A stretch of DNA of 64,000 nt, from assembly GCF_963678635.1 (NCBI RefSeq), contig NC_087062.1, positions 21,565,789 to 21,629,788 on the forward strand, read 5' to 3'. Positions 48,570 through 61,520 of this stretch are shown in pieces. The position numbers were made by a program, and so were the translations under genes. The notes below the pieces were generated by a model, which did not search any database, had not been told where the DNA came from, and saw only the letters and a list, made by a program, of their open reading frames with translations. The stretch is from Symsagittifera roscoffensis. Lineage: Eukaryota; Xenacoelomorpha; Acoela; Convolutidae. Position 1 is the first letter of the stretch. Every line of letters begins with the position of its first letter.

Positions 48570-48625
48570 AAATGTTAAAAACTGGGAACTTGATTTAGCC
48601 CTTGGATTTTATTCCTAAATACTGT

Positions 48626-48752
48626 ATTATAATTATTATGATTATTTTTTTAATATCATTATTATTATGATTATTATGATTATGATTATTATTATGATTA
48701 TTACTATGATTATTAATATTATGATTTTGATTATTATGATTATTATTTGCGT
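48626..48752 (+). repeat. Microsatellite tail of the LINE
   Basis: Imperfect repeats of attattatgatt follow the last LINE codon region. Many non-LTR elements end in a short tandem repeat. On the - strand it translates to Asn/His runs. Confidence 0.75.
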
Positions 48753-48755
48753 ATA

Positions 48756-50720
48756 TGCGGGTTGGATGTTTATTGGTATAAACTGCGAGAAAACGCAAAG
48801 CACTACTTTGGCTTTCAAGTAGAATCTCAATTGCTTCAAGAATAGATTCAAACAGGTCTTGTATGGCTTCCCACGCCCTGTCCAGCGGATGATGGGCAAA
48901 CGTCGTCTGTTCTGGAAATTCCAAAGCATGCAAATGATCATTCATGCACGCAACCAGCAACAAATCCGGCACACAAGAAACATAAGGTCTGCTCCAGGCG
49001 ACACACATAAAAATTTTAGGCCAAAACAACTTAGTAGACGTGCCCACGAAGTCCGAGTTTCCTTCTGCAATTTCTCTGGCAGTAACTGGATCCTGGCCAG
49101 CACCATGGCGACTTTCGATACATAGATCTCTTCAAAGTAACCTAGTACAGTTCTTGAGATTCCGTCTTACTTATGGGGTGTCAGGTAGTCTCACTTTGTT
49201 GAGACGCACAAAATCACCAGCTATCTTTTTCTGAGTAGGAGCAGCTGCAGCTCTATTGACTCTCCCGTGAGTTATTCAATGCATCGGGGTTCACTTTCTC
49301 GAGATCGTTCACTTTCTGCAAAAAACTGGCCCTAAGATAGTTTTTTCGGTAAGCTTAGCAAATCCGCGATCTCAACAGTTGTAAACCAAGAAAAATGAGT
49401 TTCATGTGTCTTAAGCCAATCGACACAACCATGACCGTTTAACTCATCGAACATCAAGCTAGTCAATTTCAGCTTAACCATCAGTTCTAGATGAAAAGAT
49501 AACAAATGATAATTGCTGGCCAAATGATCAGTTCCTGGCCAAATAATAACCTTTTCCGCTTCTTGTGCGTCGACTAAAAATGACTGTGCACTGGGACGAC
49601 GAGTATCAATCAATTCAGTTCCGTTTCCAAGGACGTAGCACGAGCATTTCGAGTGGGGCTACTGCCCGAACTGTTTCTAGAATCCTTTCGGCTTTCTAAG
49701 CTTGAGTCCACCGGTCTTACTGCAATGGAGAAAGGGTTCGATGGGTGACCCAGGTGGATACGTCCACTTTGGATCAGATTTGTTTAAGCTGTGCTCAAGT
49801 GTTGGTGGACGAAGTGTTTCTATCAAATTTTCCCAGGTTGAAGGTCAAATTGAGTTCCATCAGTTGAACTCCTTTCAGCCAACGATGCCTCCATTTGCGC
49901 TCCAACATACGTGATGTTCAGAAGCAAGACGCCTCTTGAATGTGGTCGCCGATTGACATCGTCCAGTTATCGCACTTTACCGTTTGTGTCCTTTCCATTC
50001 TGACCAAGTACCAGGTTGAAGTGCACTGTGCCACCAGTGACCTCATCAGGCTTATAACTTATTCGAATCTTCCCTCTATATTTTCTTGTAAGCATATCTG
50101 GCTGCTTTAAAACAAGTCCAGCCCTGCGAGTTTCTCATAATTAACGGTAATCAGGGAACATAAAAGATTACGGTGATTGGGGAACAGTTAATAAGATTAT
50201 AGTAGTATGATTATTAATCAGGTGAGCCATACATAACCGGTACATTTAAGATTTTGCCAACTCGCGCGCGGAAAAAAACATGTTTGAGTCTGATACAATC
50301 CGTAAACCCAAAATCATACACTTTGCTACCATAGTTTTTTTGGGTACCCAGGTGGATACGTCCACTTTGAATCACATTTGTTTAAGCTTTGTTCAAGTGT
50401 TGGTGGAAGAAGTGTTTCTATCAAATTTTCCCAGGTTGAAGGTCAAATTGAGTTCCATCAGTTGAACTCTTTTCAGCCAACGAGGCCTCCATTTGCGCTC
50501 CAACATACGTGATGTTCAGAAGCAAGACGTCTCTTGAATGTGGTCGCAGATTGACATCATCCAGTTATCGCACTTTACCGTTTGTGTCCTTTCCATTCTG
50601 ACCAAGTACCAGGTTGAAGTGCACTGTGCCACCAGTGACCTCATCAGGTTTATAACTTATTCGAATCTTCCCTCTATATTTTCTTGTAAGCCTATCTGGT
50701 TGTTTTAAAACAAGTTCAGC
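48756..50720 (-). pseudogene. Unidentified decayed coding sequence
   Basis: Protein-like text on the - strand can be followed with frame changes: RKYRGKIRISYKPDEVTGGT and HFNLVLGQNGKDTNGKVR (about 50700-50560), VLLLNITYVGAQMEASLAE, then EAEKVIIWPGTDHLASNYHL and HGCVDWLKTHETHFSWFTT (49613-49332), FLQKVNDLEKVNPDALN, and finally HHPLDRAWEAIQDLFESILE (49047-48756). Stops interrupt it. I do not recognise the family. It could be a host pseudogene or a transposon protein. The first part exists twice because of the tandem duplication. Confidence 0.5.
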
Positions 50721-50935
50721 CCCGCGAGTTTCTCATAATTAACGGTAATCAGGGAATATAAAAGAGTACGGTGATTGGGGAACAGTTAATAAGATTATAG
50801 TAGTATGATTATTAATCAGGTGAGCCATACATAACCGGTTCATTCAAGATTTTGCCAATTCGCGCGCGGAAAAAGAACATGTTTGAGTCTGATACAATCC
50901 GTAAACCCAAAATCATACTATGGTATCACTTTGCT
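49748..50935. repeat. Tandem duplication, 598-bp unit x2
   Basis: Copies begin at 49748 and 50346 with acccaggtggatacgtccac and match nearly base for base to about 50340 and 50935. Both include the cgcgcgcggaaaaa end segment. Confidence 0.92.
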
Positions 50936-51336
50936 ACCCAAAGAAATATGGTATCGCACTGAGTGGTTCAGTTTCAAAACAGTTCGATTTTTTAAACTTG
51001 ATCCGTAAAACGTGTTTTGCAAAATTTTGATGAGTGTTTTTTTTCGCAAGCCAATTTTAGACGGAGTAAATCTGCTTCTGATGAATTAAAAATTATCCAG
51101 AGAAACTGATAGTTGTAGCCGCAGTAAGTCTGCTGCTGATGAATTAAAAACTAAAAAAAAAGAATGAAATCAAATGAGACAAAAACTATGGGTTATGTCA
51201 AATCAAAATACATCGCACCACACACCAAATCAATTAATTTTAGATTCAAAGTCACCAAAATTTAAAATATATCAAAACAACAAAGTGAACAGATAACGCG
51301 AGCTTGCATTGTATAGTCTTCTTTGTCAGCATCTAT
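50936..51336. other. Non-coding stretch before the DNA polymerase
   Basis: AT-rich. taaatctgcttctgatgaat and taagtctgctgctgatgaat form a short direct repeat near 51065 and 51124. Nothing else was seen. Confidence 0.5.
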
Positions 51337-54300
51337 TCATGAATACTTGGATTTTTTCCGCAGGGGTTCATCGGCTTCTTTAAAAGCTTTATCGTTAATA
51401 TATGGACATTTTAAGTATGGCTTCTCATAGATAGGTGCCTCCCAGTCGATTACAAACTCTTCATCACTGCTTTCATTGGCTGTACGAACTAATCCAGGAT
51501 CTGGAGGTGTGAAGGAACCCTCACTTTCATTGTCAGATTCAGAGAGATCAAATGAACCATCCCAATCTCTCTTTTTACTTTGCATACTCTGGCAACTGTG
51601 ATCGGTATCTGATATAATCGAACTTTGCCCATTTATTTTATCAGTAATATAATCATCGCATTTGTTGGCCATGCAGTAATCTTCATCTTGAAGGGCAAAA
51701 TGCTATTCATTACGTTGAAAATCATTGCTACAGTTCCTTTTTTGCCCAGTTCTAAAGTGTCCAAAAGCCAAAGAGTGAATCCAATCATCATCATTGAATC
51801 TTTTGTTATCAAACGCAGATAAAGCTATTTTGTTGACTTCAGCGATGGATAAAAAATGCTGCTCACTTACAATTTTTTTCATAGACTCTCTGATTGCTGT
51901 ACCTTTCAATAACACTGATTTGAATTTTTCATGATGAAGAGTGCTTTTCATAATTTTGTTTACTCCTTTAGCGCTTTGTTTTAATTTGATCGCGTCTCCT
52001 TCCACGTATGCAATGGAATAAGCTTTGGGTTTCAGAAAAACAGCTTCCGAAACAACGTTTCTATTTAACTCATCTGTTAGTTTTAGAGAAACTTTTTTGT
52101 TTTGGTTGCTATATAAAATATGATTTTCTGGATATGAGCTTAAATCCAAAAGATTTTTCATTCCTTCCAAATCTTTAAACACATCTTCAGTTTCAATTTC
52201 ATAGAAGATCGAATCAGTGTCCTTGTACAACACCTGAGCGTTTTTTCCATACCTGGGAACCATTTCCTCGAAATGAAATTTGTACAATTGGAGTTTTGAA
52301 ACATCTAAGATAGCTGCACCAAGATAATTAAGTTTGTTCCAACAGATAATTTTCTTGACCATTGTTACAGCAACGAGGTCATCTTTAAAAATCTTGAACC
52401 GGTTGAAGTTAAACTTATTACAGTAAAATTTTGCTTGCTTTTCGTTTGAAACCATGATCAAGCTTTACCGACGTCTCAAATTTTCCATGGTTTTCCAAAA
52501 CAGGAGTTGATCAGCATCTTAAAAAAATTCTTTTTAAATTCTGAAATTCCATGTTCTTGTCTTTTCGTGGTGTTCAGATCAATATACGGTTTTAGAAAAC
52601 TTGACTGACAGAACTGCAAGGTTTTGTGTAGCTTTGTTACCCTCATACCCTGCTGAACATAAAACTTAAGAACTGAGTAGTGGCATACGTAGTTAACTTT
52701 GTCAAAACGTGTTTCCATCAATTTTGCTGTTTCGGTTTCGCGTTGGTCGAATTGCTTCTGATAATCTGAAAGGTAGTGTTTTCTGATCTTTAAATTTTCA
52801 GCAGCTAATGGAAAATCGTTGCGTAAGTCATGCAAGTCTTTGGGGTAACACAGATCGACCATAACAAAATAGCCCTGGTCCGACTCATCTGATGTGTCCA
52901 AAATGTTTTGAATGTTCTTCTCCACCCATTTGAAGGAACCAACAGGCATCTGTTTCATCATTGTGCCACCATACAGGTTCACAACATCAAGAAAAAGCCC
53001 ATACGTTTTCGGTACGTTTTTACCATAATCCGAAAGGTAAGGGTTGTTTGCTTTCATTAAACGCTTCTCACCAATTCCATTGAGACCTCCTCGTATGGCT
53101 TTCTCGCAGAAAAGGAGCATGTCAATGTCCGATAGGAGTTCTAACTCAAATCCAGTTGTCTTAAGCATCGCGTCCCAGGAAATATTAGGAGCTGAATAAT
53201 AATGGCAAGGGTCAAGATCATAGGTGCTCTTGAAATCGTCTCTGAAGTTTTCAAATATAACCACCAGGAGAATAACGTCAGTTTTGAGATACAAATCATG
53301 ATAATCACCAATTGATGTACATCCAAATTTTTCCCAAATTTCATTTGCAAAACCATTGTCGGCTTCAGTAACACCTACTTTTCCAGTCAAACTGTTCGTC
53401 CATGGCCATCCAAACTGCGGAATAAACTCTTGTTCAAATTTTTTGTAGTTATCCATAAACGAGTATGGGTATACTCCTCACCGCATCAATAAGTTTTTCT
53501 GATCTTGTCTTGGAAAATGATACCGAAGAATTTTAAAATCTTCTTCTTCCAAAGACTTCGAGAGTTTTTCTAAACTATCAGGCAGAAAACGGAAGCTATC
53601 TAAAAAACCTCATTTCCTCGTATTTCGTTTTAGAGACACCGGTTTTGTTTTTGTAGGAACCTACCGGTACGTGTAAGCTAAAAGAAATATAATTCTCTTC
53701 GGTACAAGGAACCACTGTTACTTTTTCCTCACTTTTCAAGCTAAGATTTTTTATGAGTTGTTGAGAATCTTATCTACTCAAATTGTGAAAAAACACTGGG
53801 GTAAATGAATGTGTTCTGTGTCGTAGATTACAGTGATTGTGAGCGAGACCAAAAACTTTGCCGGTTGCATGATCATGATGGACAACTCTATCACCCACAA
53901 GCTCCAATTGACAGATGACACAATTAGTTGTAGTTGAGTACAAACGTGTTCGTTCTTCCTCTGACTCTGAAATTACAAGCTGTCTATGACTCTGCTTTCT
54001 TTGTGCGAGTAGTTTAGCTTCTGATCGAATTCAATCGAAGAACTGGGAAATACTATCTGGTCCTCTTTGAAACGTGTATAAGCTTGTGTTTGTAATTCTA
54101 TCAACCAACAAAGCACTAAATGAACATGGTATCTGGTCTTCCAGCTTGGTTGTACCGGCCTTAGACGGGTCACGTTTACATGTAATTTGCTTGGGACAAA
54201 GAGCTTCTGTGTCAGCGTATATTGCAAACGGAGACATTGTAGATTTGAAATGGTGCTGAAAACGTATTTTAGTACCAGGTGAAGGCGTTTTGATTGCAGT

Positions 54301-55517
54301 AGCGTCATGTTCACCGCAAAGTGGTGAGTGCTCGGCCAATCCTCTCTTTGATGAAAATCCATGAAGACAGCGCTCACAAAACTTTGTCCTATTGGTGCTG
54401 TTGTGATACTGTCGAGCCATGAAAGCATTGAAATTTGTGATGAGACAGTAGTGGAAAAAAACGCCATCGGTAATGAGAAGTAGGTTTTGATTAGGTTAAT
54501 TCATTTAAACTTTGAGTTTGATAAAAACAAGGGGACTTTTTCCTTTTTTTCGAGACCAAAGACATTAACCGCTAAATTATTAGCTTTTTCAAATTTTGGT
54601 ATGTCGGACAGAGACATGGGAAACTCAATATGACTCAAATCAAGCTTGTTGAGTTGCTTTTTGTAAGTCTTTGGATTATGTTTTTTATGAGTTGATAGAG
54701 GATATAGTGCGGCTAGAACTGAATAAGCAAAATAAATTTGACCTTTGTTCTGGATAATTAGAAGAAAATTATTCTTTTCAAATGTAGCTGGAAGTGGGAG
54801 ATAACTGCTCCCATTAACAGGCTTGTAACGGTTGATGTTTATGTCTAGATGCTCAAGCGATTCAATGATAAATCCACTACCGCTACTGCAAAACACTTGT
54901 AATGTACTAATCATCTGGTCGACCATTTTAAAGAAATCTTCTTCGCTGAGAATTAATAAAACAATTTTCGAGAAACTACTGGCATGGCAGGAAACTGTTG
55001 TCTCATCTATTGGATTGATCATTTTCGCTAAAACTGAAAATTGAACTTGAATAGATCCTTGCTCCTTTACTTTTGAAATCAGAAACGTTTCAATCTCAAT
55101 TCGACAAGACTCCATCACATCAAGGAGATCTAGTTGCTTGTGAATATCCATTCGATAGGACTGAAAAAATTTCTTTGTCGCATGCTGTTTAGACTGGAAC
55201 TCTATGTTGTTGAGTTTGCTTGCGTCTAAATTAGGTTGTATGATATCATGTTTTCTCAAAATGTGGTCTTTTGAACTGTTTTGATCAACAAAAACTATTG
55301 GGCAGTATATACACTTCGATGGCTTTTTTGAGCTGTGATTTTCTCGGAGATGTCGAAAAGTACGCTGACATTGACTGAAAATAGAAGAACATGAGCCATA
55401 TTCATAATTAGCAGACTTTGCTTTCCTCGCATCAATTGAGTGTTCCCTTTTCAAATGATCATTCAATGTTTGTCTCGTTGCTTAGTGTTTTGAACATTTG
55501 TTGCAGTTGAACGTCAT
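51337..55517 (-). pseudogene. Polinton-type family B DNA polymerase, broken
   Basis: The probable start is ATG 55517 (MTFNCNKC...), an N-terminal C2H2 finger with an in-frame TAA at 55484-55482. Next come a conserved N-terminal block (IQNKGQIYFAYSVLAALYP, IPKFEKANNLAVNVFGLE), a zinc-type FCERCLHGFSS, exonuclease motif IYADTEAL (54224-54201), a CVIC...HDHATGK...AHNHC module (53922-53827), YHDLYLKTDVILL, polymerase motif A DVVNLYGG, LINSCFG, and motif C YKDTDSIFYE (about 52220). An acidic tail is read at 51672-51337. Frameshifts near 54420, 53970, 53500 and 52480 and a stop near 52460 destroy the frame. The family is the protein-primed polymerase that replicates Polintons. The catalytic motifs survive but no single product does. 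Confidence 0.9.
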
Positions 55518-56086
55518 CTTTTCGTGTTCCTGAAGCAAAAGCAAATCAAAATGCTTATAAATAAGGGAAGTGCTAACACTTTGAAAAATCTGATAAACTT
55601 TGATTCAAAAAATTCTGATTAAAATTACTTACATATGACTGTTAAATCTGGTAATGATAGATAAAACCGACTGAATATGGTGGAGTTTTTAAAGAAATTA
55701 AGCAAGAAAAAGACTTTGATTGTTCGACAAAAACTTATGTTGATAGTTTTAGTTTCAGTTCTAGTTGAAATGCAGTAAAGTTTTTAGTTTTAGTTACAAT
55801 TATTGATATAGTTGAATTTGAACTCCAAACGCTCATAAAAACATTCTTAAACATTAAGAAGAATGGTCAGAGAAAAGTTAATTATGGTGTAGTAAATTAA
55901 TTTTTTGATCGACTTTTTATCTGTTTTTTTTCTGGGATGCCAATTGACAGATCAATCATTTATTTAGACTGAACACATATTACCTTAAAGTTGAAACTAA
56001 TTAAAATGTCATGCAGAAAATTAAAAAAGTTTTTGATTTCATTCAAGGGTTATAAAACTCACTCTCAAAAAAAACTGTTTGAAAGA

Positions 56087-56189
56087 TGAAAAAAGTTCGC
56101 CTCTAGTGAAAACAAATGTCTAACACTTCATACGTCGCTACCCTAGCAGAAAGTTTCCGGTAACGTTTGGCAAGATTATAGGAAAATTT
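56087..56189. repeat. 103-bp direct repeat, left copy
   Basis: Starts tgaaaaaagttcgcctctag and ends ataggaaaattt. Identical to 56762-56864. Confidence 0.9.
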
Positions 56190-56761
56190 GCAGAACACTT
56201 TTTTTTGTGTTTTGCAACAAGATGTTTTAAAACAGACGGTATTAAAAATTTGCAATTATTCAATTTTGATTAAAATATGACTCAAGAAGTTTGAATTATC
56301 TTATTTTTAAAAAAGAGGGGTCTAAGTATTAAAGCTCCAAGTTCGTTAATATTTCTTTTCGAAAAAAAACTTAACAAAAAAAAACGTAAATCATGCAAAT
56401 AACCTTCAAACAACTTGTATGTTTTATAATCCTCTTGACTTTAATTTCATTATCTACTTTTTAGTTTGATATTATCGCAACTACACAGTTTTTCATTTTG
56501 TTTTTCAATTGTTAGACGTAAAATTGCTGATTTGAGTTTCCAATAAATCATTTTTCTGAGTTGTATTTTGAAAGAAAAATCAGCTGTTTAAACACTACAC
56601 ACAACTTTGTTGTGCAATCATTTGTGCAAACCAGTGAGGTGTCATATCATAAACATTTTAAACTAAATTCAAGAAAAATGAAATTTTCAAAAAAAAAACA
56701 CAATTTTTTCTCAATTGAAAGCTTAAAAAGCAAACAAGGTACATATAAAAAAATAACCCTG

Positions 56762-56864
56762 TGAAAAAAGTTCGCCTCTAGTGAAAACAAATGTCTAACA
56801 CTTCATACGTCGCTACCCTAGCAGAAAGTTTCCGGTAACGTTTGGCAAGATTATAGGAAAATTT
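56762..56864. repeat. 103-bp direct repeat, right copy
   Basis: Identical to 56087-56189, offset 675 bp. Sequence outside the 103 bp does not match. Confidence 0.9.
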
Positions 56865-59465
56865 ATCAATGTTTTAAAACTTTCTGCTACATGCTCGTAC
56901 CACATAAAACTTAAGCAGAGAAATGAAATTTTTAGATTAGTTCCATTAGATGAGAAAACCTTAACTGGCGTTCGTCCTTCTGTCACAATTGACCTGATCG
57001 GAGCATGAACAACGTTTTGAAAAAATTCAAGAAGTTTTTTGTTTTTACTTTTTTTCCAATGAAATTAACACTATCTGTTTAAATAACCAAAATTCATCTG
57101 TCGTTTTAAAAATTAAATTTTTTTAAAATTCATTCTGTTAAACCAGTTGCGTAATGGTAAGACACTGATTGAACCTACTGCCTCAGTTTATTTTCTAAAT
57201 TGGTTTTTATTTGTAAGAAAAACTTATCCAAATATATATTATTTTACATAGTGATACTTTTTCAACCGCAAATTTTTCCGATTGAAATTTTTTGTAAATA
57301 ATTCGAAGACATTGAAAGATAAAGTTACACTTGAAGTTCAACAAAAGATTTTTAAAAAATGATGCTGATTTGCTGGCTCAATTTGATTTGGAGTGATTTT
57401 GTAGAGTAGGGTAATTAGACACGCTTTAACCAATCGTGTTACGTGTCCCTCAGAAGCCCAAAAAAATTACTGTAAGTCGAGAACAAATCTTGTTACAACA
57501 AAAATGAAAATTTCAAGCAACTTATCTTTTGCAACATTGCACGAAAAAGATAATAAAACTAAACATCAGATCACGTGATCTGAGGCTAATTAAAGACGTG
57601 TAATATTCTGTCTCAAATTTTTGTTTTTTCCTCGCCCATCAAATTGATTGGTAGTTCAAGTTTTACTGTAAGAAAGGAGACAGTTATTGTTTGTTAATTG
57701 TCTTCTGGTCCCCTTTTATAATAATCCAATTCAATTTCATTTCACAGATTTTGTAACAAAAAAAAAAAAAAATCCGCAATGTGGCAATTAATCCTACAAA
57801 AAATTTAACCGAAAAAATTGCTCACTTTATATTACTTTAAGCTAAACAATGCTCAACCGGGACTCAAACTGCGGAAACAGCGGACCTTAGATTTTAAAGG
57901 CAACCCACTGGAAAAGTTGTCGAAGCTGCTAAGATCCTTAAAAAACAACTTCATTTTTTTTGCAGCTGAGTTTCACGCAAATAAAAATTGGTAAATAAGC
58001 CGACAGATTTGAAGCCGACATACAAAAAAAACACTCCGCCAAATTTGTTTTGCTAAACAATTTCAAAGGGAATATCAAGATCGTCCATATAGAATCTGTG
58101 ATAGATAAATCAGTAGCGTATGCAAAAAAGACTACATAAACTGGAAACTAACTCGACAGAGCTTAAGTCGATAATCAAGAAGCTGAAAAACCATTAGCAG
58201 AAAACTGATTACAAAACTATACAAATTTGCATCCAATATTTTGAGTTCTAGATATTTCATGCAGTGATTACCAGTATACGGTTTTCAAACATAAGTTTTC
58301 AATAATTTGAGCACATCTGCATCATAAATGATTCAACTGATCTAACTAAACTGATTGTTAACCCGAAAAAATCTATACTCCGACGTGATAACGCTCGGTA
58401 ATTGCAAGCGTAATATGATACAGAAAAACAAAATGGTAAATTGATTTCTAAAGTAGGTTGAAATTTGCAACAATTAAAGCAATGTTTTGATTTAAAAGCA
58501 AAACCTATCAAATCTTTTGTTCTATTGTTTTAAATCCTTCTCGGCAAAAAGAAGACTTAAGACAAGTGAACTAACGAGAATCAGTTACTGTTCAAGTTTC
58601 AGATAATCTTTTGACAAAAATGATTTGAAAAAAAAACCTGAAATGAATACTAAAAATTTCCAATCTATCGAATTTTTTAAATCAAGTTTTCTTTCTAAGT
58701 TTCCTGTTAACTGTGTTCAACGTCAGTGGGAACATGTGTTTTTCATCAATTTCCATCCAGTTTTAGTTGAAAACCGATATATTCAAACGAACATTTCTTG
58801 ACACCAGAAACACGGAAACCAAAAACACAGCTTAGAAACAGAAAAACTGGCTAATTTGGTCAAAAAATTATATCAAAGTTGACATTATAGAATTTCTCTT
58901 TCTCTCTATGAACTCTCGCAGATTAAAAAAGACAAGCTATCATATAGTTTCTCTACATTTGAAACAAATTAAACCAAAATTTTTTCAAAATAAGAGATTT
59001 TTGAGCTGAAATTGAAATAACCAATTTTTGCTGCACCGCTATATCGTAACTCGACATTCAGAAACATTTTTTAAAAATAAGCCCTCAAAGTGTTCAGTGG
59101 AAACACTAAGATTAGTTTTTTTTTGATTTTTGATTTCTTATCAAGCAAAAAAATATAAGGCATTGGAAAAGAAATACTTGTTCAAGCAGCATCCGAGTTA
59201 ATAGATATAGCAACCAGGAAAACGCTGAAACACGCCCTGAAAAACACGGTAAAAACACAAACTAAAAACAAATGCAGTTGAACCCAACAAGTCCCGTATG
59301 AGCAGAAAACAGAAAAAAACAACAACAACAATAAAAAGAAAAACAAAACTTCTAATTTCAAGGAAACGAACTCCACTGAGAAGCCGCTCAAATTTTTTTC
59401 ACTAAAGTACGGAATGATTTCTAATTTTTTACCAACTGAAGAAGCTCACAGCTCATTAGATCTAT

Positions 59466-60747
59466 TTGAAAACCCTGCTCTACTCGTTACATTTCAAAAT
59501 GCAATCACTCGGTCCATCTTCACTCGGTCCACAAAAAATCGGTCCATCCTATTCACCTGATGGTCCCATGCTCGAATTTGAAGTTTTAGGAGATAGAAAC
59601 ATTTTTATCGATCATCAAAGAATTCGCTTGGAGACTGTAGCACGCATTGTTCAAAATATTGGTAAGGTAGTGCGAACTCATACTGAAGAGGCAGCACAAC
59701 AAGATATCCCATAATTATTTAATGATCCACTTACATCTTTATTTTCCGAAAGCACAATGTCTCTGAATGGAGAAAAAATTTCAACAACTAATGCCAATTT
59801 TGCTCATAAGCGTTTCATTGAGACCGAATTTTCACACGGTACTGATGCAAAGAAAACATGGCTTGCTTGTCAATGTTATTATTATGAAGATAATCCATCG
59901 GGTATTGATGGTGCTAAAGGCGAGCTGAAGATGTCGCAGAACGTAAGCAAATCGTAGCTGCATCAAGCAAATTTCGTCTATTTGATAAAGTTGTTGGTAA
60001 TTTTTTTTCTCATGTGAAAAACATCTTATCAGCGGTGTTAAAATAAAACTTTCTCTGAGACAATCTCCTAATGACTTTGTTATTATGTCTGAGCATCAAG
60101 ATAAATATTACCGAGTTAAAATCACTGAGGCTAAGCTATATATGCGCAAAAAGAAAGTAACAGATTTCGGGCTATCATCGATAGAAAAAATTGTTGAAAA
60201 CATCCGCAATATACAATTATATGGAAGTTTCATCAATCATTCTTTTGGCCACAGCTGGTGTGCAAAGCTGGCGACAAGAACACGTTTTTGCCAGAGAGCC
60301 AGTTCGTCGAATGATTTTGTCATTGAGTTCTAGTACAGCATAATTGAGTATTAACCGAACAAACCCGTTTCATTATCGCAAAGTTCAGCTGAATGAAATG
60401 ATTGTTTACCGATACTGTCTACCCATTGCAGGTACACCTGTGTCAACGACTGATAACAAAAGAATTTACTATAACATATTGGATGCTCTAGACTTTTTTT
60501 TAACACTAGTCAAGGAATCAGTTTGGCTAATTATCAAAATCATTATAATTTGGCTTTTGATCTCATATCTACTCAGGATGCTTCACATGACTTCATTCAT
60601 CCTGAATTGACCGATTCCAACATTTCAATAGACCTGAAGTTTGAAGCACCGCTGGGGGAAAATTGGAATTTTTTCATGGGAGAGCGTGCAGCAACAGTTT
60701 ACGTGCGTTCCGATAGAAAAATAGCCAAAAACAGACTAATGAATTGA
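59466..60747 (+). pseudogene. Polinton major capsid protein relic
   Basis: The pieces fit the double jelly-roll capsid protein found in Polintons. An N-terminal block has DGPMLEFEVLGDRNIFIDHQ, followed in the same frame by a TAA after DIP and then SESTMSLNGEKISTTNANFA, HKRFIETEFSHGTDAKKTW. Later frames give YYRVKITEAKLYMRKKKVT, NPFHYRKVQLNEMIVYRY and the C-terminal NYQNHYNLAFDLISTQDASH, then IDLKFEAPLG. Frame changes lie near 59930, 60040, 60235 and 60500. The role in the family is the shell of a virus-like particle. This copy is dead. A second copy lies inverted at the right end of the window. Confidence 0.75.
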
Positions 60748-60760
60748 ATCGGAAAATAAA

Positions 60761-61282
60761 ATGTACAATCAACAGGTTACTGAGCTAGTTAACCGATGCA
60801 AGCATTTGAAACATAACTTTACAGCAATTTTCCGTCTAACTTAGCATTTAGTACAACTTTGAACCGCGACAATACTTTTTGATAGTGAACGCATCCAACA
60901 CAGACCAGCCAGGAACTCAATAGTTACTATTCACTCAAGCTGGAAGTCAATTTTCTCTGCAGATCCTCTTGGACAGGGACTACACAGTTACCCACGTGTT
61001 TACAAATACATGAGGTATTCTGTTCATGAGAGAAACCAAATACTGAGGAACAATCCGATTCAATCAGCTAAGTCGGTCTTGTTTGGACCTCATTGTATTT
61101 ATGTTTCTCATAATATAATTTCATCCATGTTTACTATAGGCTTCAAAATCAACGACAATGACATGATATGTTCTGTTAAACATAAACTGAACACTAGCCT
61201 CTGGTGTTATCGCAGGCTCTACAAATCTTTCTCAGAAATTAAATTTCTTTTGCATTATAAATTTAACAAACAAAGCATTTGA
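60761..61282 (+). pseudogene. Adenovirus-type cysteine protease relic, left copy
   Basis: Directly after the capsid relic, ATG 60761 opens MYNQQVTELVNRCKHLKHNF. A later frame (61010-61282) reads RYSVHERNQILRNNPIQSAK and FTIGFKINDNDMICSVKHKL. The residues match the capsid-maturation cysteine protease of Polintons. Here the catalytic His position in the NTDQPGT block reads Gln followed by a stop, and the Cys-Gly block reads FG, so both active-site residues appear lost. Confidence 0.6.
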
Positions 61283-61329
61283 ATCAATGTCTAAACGACC
61301 ATACCAACTCAAAATGATATCAATTTAGA

Positions 61330-61520
61330 AAAAAAAATGGCGGTTTTGTCACTATTCAAAATACTAATGAAGCGTTCAATTGTTACATTAGTGATTAAAT
61401 CAGTTTGGATCGAGTTTGTGAAGCAAAGCAAACTTGTGACAATCTTCTTCGTAGAGCACGGCCAATATCAGTTGATTTAGTTAATGAAATTTTATAGTTG
61501 ACAGCAATTTTTAATTTCTC
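61330..61520 (+). pseudogene. Further coding remnant after the protease
   Basis: NTNEAFNCYISD, a stop, then CDNLLRRARPISVDLVNEIL is read with frame breaks. It probably belongs to another gene of the same element, but the family is not recognised. Confidence 0.35.

Larger units (their letters stand above)
45380..48755 (+). mobile_element. Non-LTR (LINE) retrotransposon, jockey/CR1-like, decayed
   Basis: The order is ORF1 remnant, APE-type endonuclease, reverse transcriptase, C-terminal domain, then a (TTATTATGA)n-type tail, all on the + strand. RT blocks GVPQGSIL and YADD place it with non-LTR elements of the jockey/CR1 group. Multiple stops and frame changes show it is inactive. The 5' boundary is uncertain. 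Confidence 0.85.
55518..59465. other. AT-rich stretch between polymerase and capsid relics
   Basis: No frame here shows family resemblance. If both flanks belong to one Polinton, its remaining genes (ATPase, integrase, minor capsid) should lie nearby, but I cannot see them. Confidence 0.5.

Noticed and set aside
48595-49047. Asn/His-rich tail of a - strand frame
   Set aside because: It is the LINE microsatellite tail read backwards. Only the part before it (49047-48756) is kept as possible coding debris.
51625-51822. + strand frames over the polymerase region
   Set aside because: Shadows of the - strand polymerase.
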